NCBI GenBank assembly: GCA_024402095.1
Contig: JAKSJU010000005.1
Coordinates: 1 to 51,481 of the forward strand
Reading direction: 5' to 3'
From: Bacteroidales bacterium
Lineage (GTDB): Bacteria > Bacteroidota > Bacteroidia > Bacteroidales > UBA932
Length of the DNA: 51,481 bases
Shown here: positions 50,970 to 51,481 of the stretch, piece by piece
Layout of the letters: each line of letters begins with the position of its first letter
Position numbering within the stretch: the stretch's first letter is position 1
Position numbers and translations under genes: made by a program
Notes under the pieces: generated by a model
Told to the model about the DNA's origin: nothing
Database searches by the model: none
The model's input: only the letters and a program-made list of their open reading frames with translations

Positions 50970-51481
50970 CTATTCTTTTCCCATCATAAGTTTCATCATT
51001 GTCGCAGCAGAATATGCTACGGTAGTACCAGGGCCGAAGATGGCAGCAACGCCAGCCTTGTAGAGGAAGTCATAGTCCTGGGTAGGTATTACACCGCCGG
51101 CAACGACCATGATGTCCTCGCGACCGAGTTTGCGAAGCTCCTCGATGAGCTGAGGGATGAGAGTCTTGTGACCTGCAGCAAGTGAAGATGCGCCCACAAT
51201 ATGAACGTCATTCTCGACAGCTGCGCGTGCAGCCTCCTCCGGAGTCTGGAAGAGAGGTCCCATATCAACGTCATATCCGCAGTCAGCGTAACCTGTGGCT
51301 ACAACCTTTGCTCCGCGGTCATGTCCGTCCTGGCCCATCTTGGCGATGAAGATACGGGGACGACGTCCTTCTTTCTTTGCGAATTCGTCTGTAAGGCGGA
51401 CAGCTTCCTCGAACTGTGCATCCTTTTTGTATTCTGAACTGTACACTCCTGAAATTGTTCTGATTGTTGCCTGATAACGGC
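50970..51481 (-). CDS. mutB: Methylmalonyl-CoA mutase large subunit, C-terminal part (runs off the right edge)
   Basis: The last about 170 residues of the cobalamin-dependent mutase that converts succinyl-CoA to (R)-methylmalonyl-CoA. The frame stays open to the window edge, reading [17 protein letters not shown] before the first possible internal start, so the apparent GTG start at 51446 is not real. The B12-binding domain has the GQDGHDRG motif (DxHxxG, lower axial His ligand), [10 protein letters not shown] and [13 protein letters not shown]. In Bacteroidota the mutase is the entry to propionate from succinate. Cotranscribed with the CoA-transferase downstream. Confidence 0.95.
   Translation of the reverse strand, partial: RYQATIRTISGVYSSEYKKDAQFEEAVRLTDEFAKKEGRRPRIFIAKMGQDGHDRGAKVVATGYADCGYDVDMGPLFQTPEEAARAAVENDVHIVGASSLAAGHKTLIPQLIEELRKLGREDIMVVAGGVIPTQDYDFLYKAGVAAIFGPGTTVAYSAATMMKLMMGKE

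Noticed and set aside
51444-51446. GTG as the start of a free-standing small B12-binding protein.
   Set aside because: The frame stays open upstream with residues typical of the methylmalonyl-CoA mutase large subunit ([11 protein letters not shown]), so this is an internal codon of a gene cut by the window edge.
1-51481. CRISPR arrays, insertion sequences, prophage or integrase genes, toxin-antitoxin pairs, restriction or other defence genes.
   Set aside because: None found by reading: no spaced direct repeats of CRISPR type, no transposase or integrase frame, and no small gene pairs outside the operons listed.

Overview
The window reads as chromosome of a member of the Bacteroidales (phylum Bacteroidota), at roughly half G+C. 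Supporting signs are a hybrid two-component (HTCS) regulator divergent from a susC/susD pair, a Bacteroidota-type omega-like RNA polymerase subunit, a PBP1-fold lipoprotein-type partner of OmpH and BamD, TAnnTTTG promoter -7 elements in front of many genes, few Shine-Dalgarno sequences, and succinate/propionate pathway genes. Genus cannot be fixed from this sequence; an uncultured gut lineage is plausible.

Layout. 1-11523 (minus strand) is the division and cell wall (dcw) cluster, transcribed mraZ-rsmH-ftsL-ftsI-murE-mraY-murD-ftsW-murG-murC-ftsQ, with most junctions overlapping or a few bases apart; ftsQ runs off the left edge. Four 10-bp repeats upstream of mraZ look like a MraZ operator. 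11610-18976 (plus) is a self-contained efflux operon: a TetR regulator with its own promoter and palindromic operator, a TolC-like channel, a lipoprotein adaptor, two ABC ATPases and two ABC-2 permeases (YbhG/YbhF/YbhS/YbhR-like), followed by a MntP-type transporter. 18977-28460 is a minimal glycan-uptake locus: a 1302-residue HTCS sensor/regulator (minus) divergent from susC-susD (plus), with no glycoside hydrolase beside it, and the last 52 codons of a second, lost HTCS lying beyond the intact one.

28461-28758 holds a possible small RNA, tRNA-His and overlapping divergent promoters. 28759-35534 carries a PycB/OadA-type carboxyltransferase whose biotinyl-like domain lacks the attachment lysine, then rpoN, a SPOR protein and a LEA-type lipoprotein (minus), then miaB and radC (plus). 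35085-41087 (minus) is a seven-gene operon, ompH - PBP1-like - trxB - bamD - rpoZ - recN - fur-like. pdxJ (minus) and nadK (plus) diverge at 41.9 kb; nadK-uppS-bamA-skp form a plus-strand envelope run. korA-korB (2-oxoglutarate:ferredoxin oxidoreductase) follow, and a minus-strand CoA-transferase and the C-terminal end of methylmalonyl-CoA mutase close the window.

Together the genes describe an anaerobe with outer-membrane biogenesis (BamA, BamD, Skp/OmpH), glycan import through SusCD, ferredoxin-linked 2-oxoacid metabolism and probably propionate formation from succinate. Most of the window is core gene content. The less ordinary signals are regulatory: the mraZ repeat array, promoters almost touching start codons, a co-degenerate ATP site in the ABC pair, the decayed HTCS and the candidate small RNA. 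I did not find a clear new defence or mobile system.
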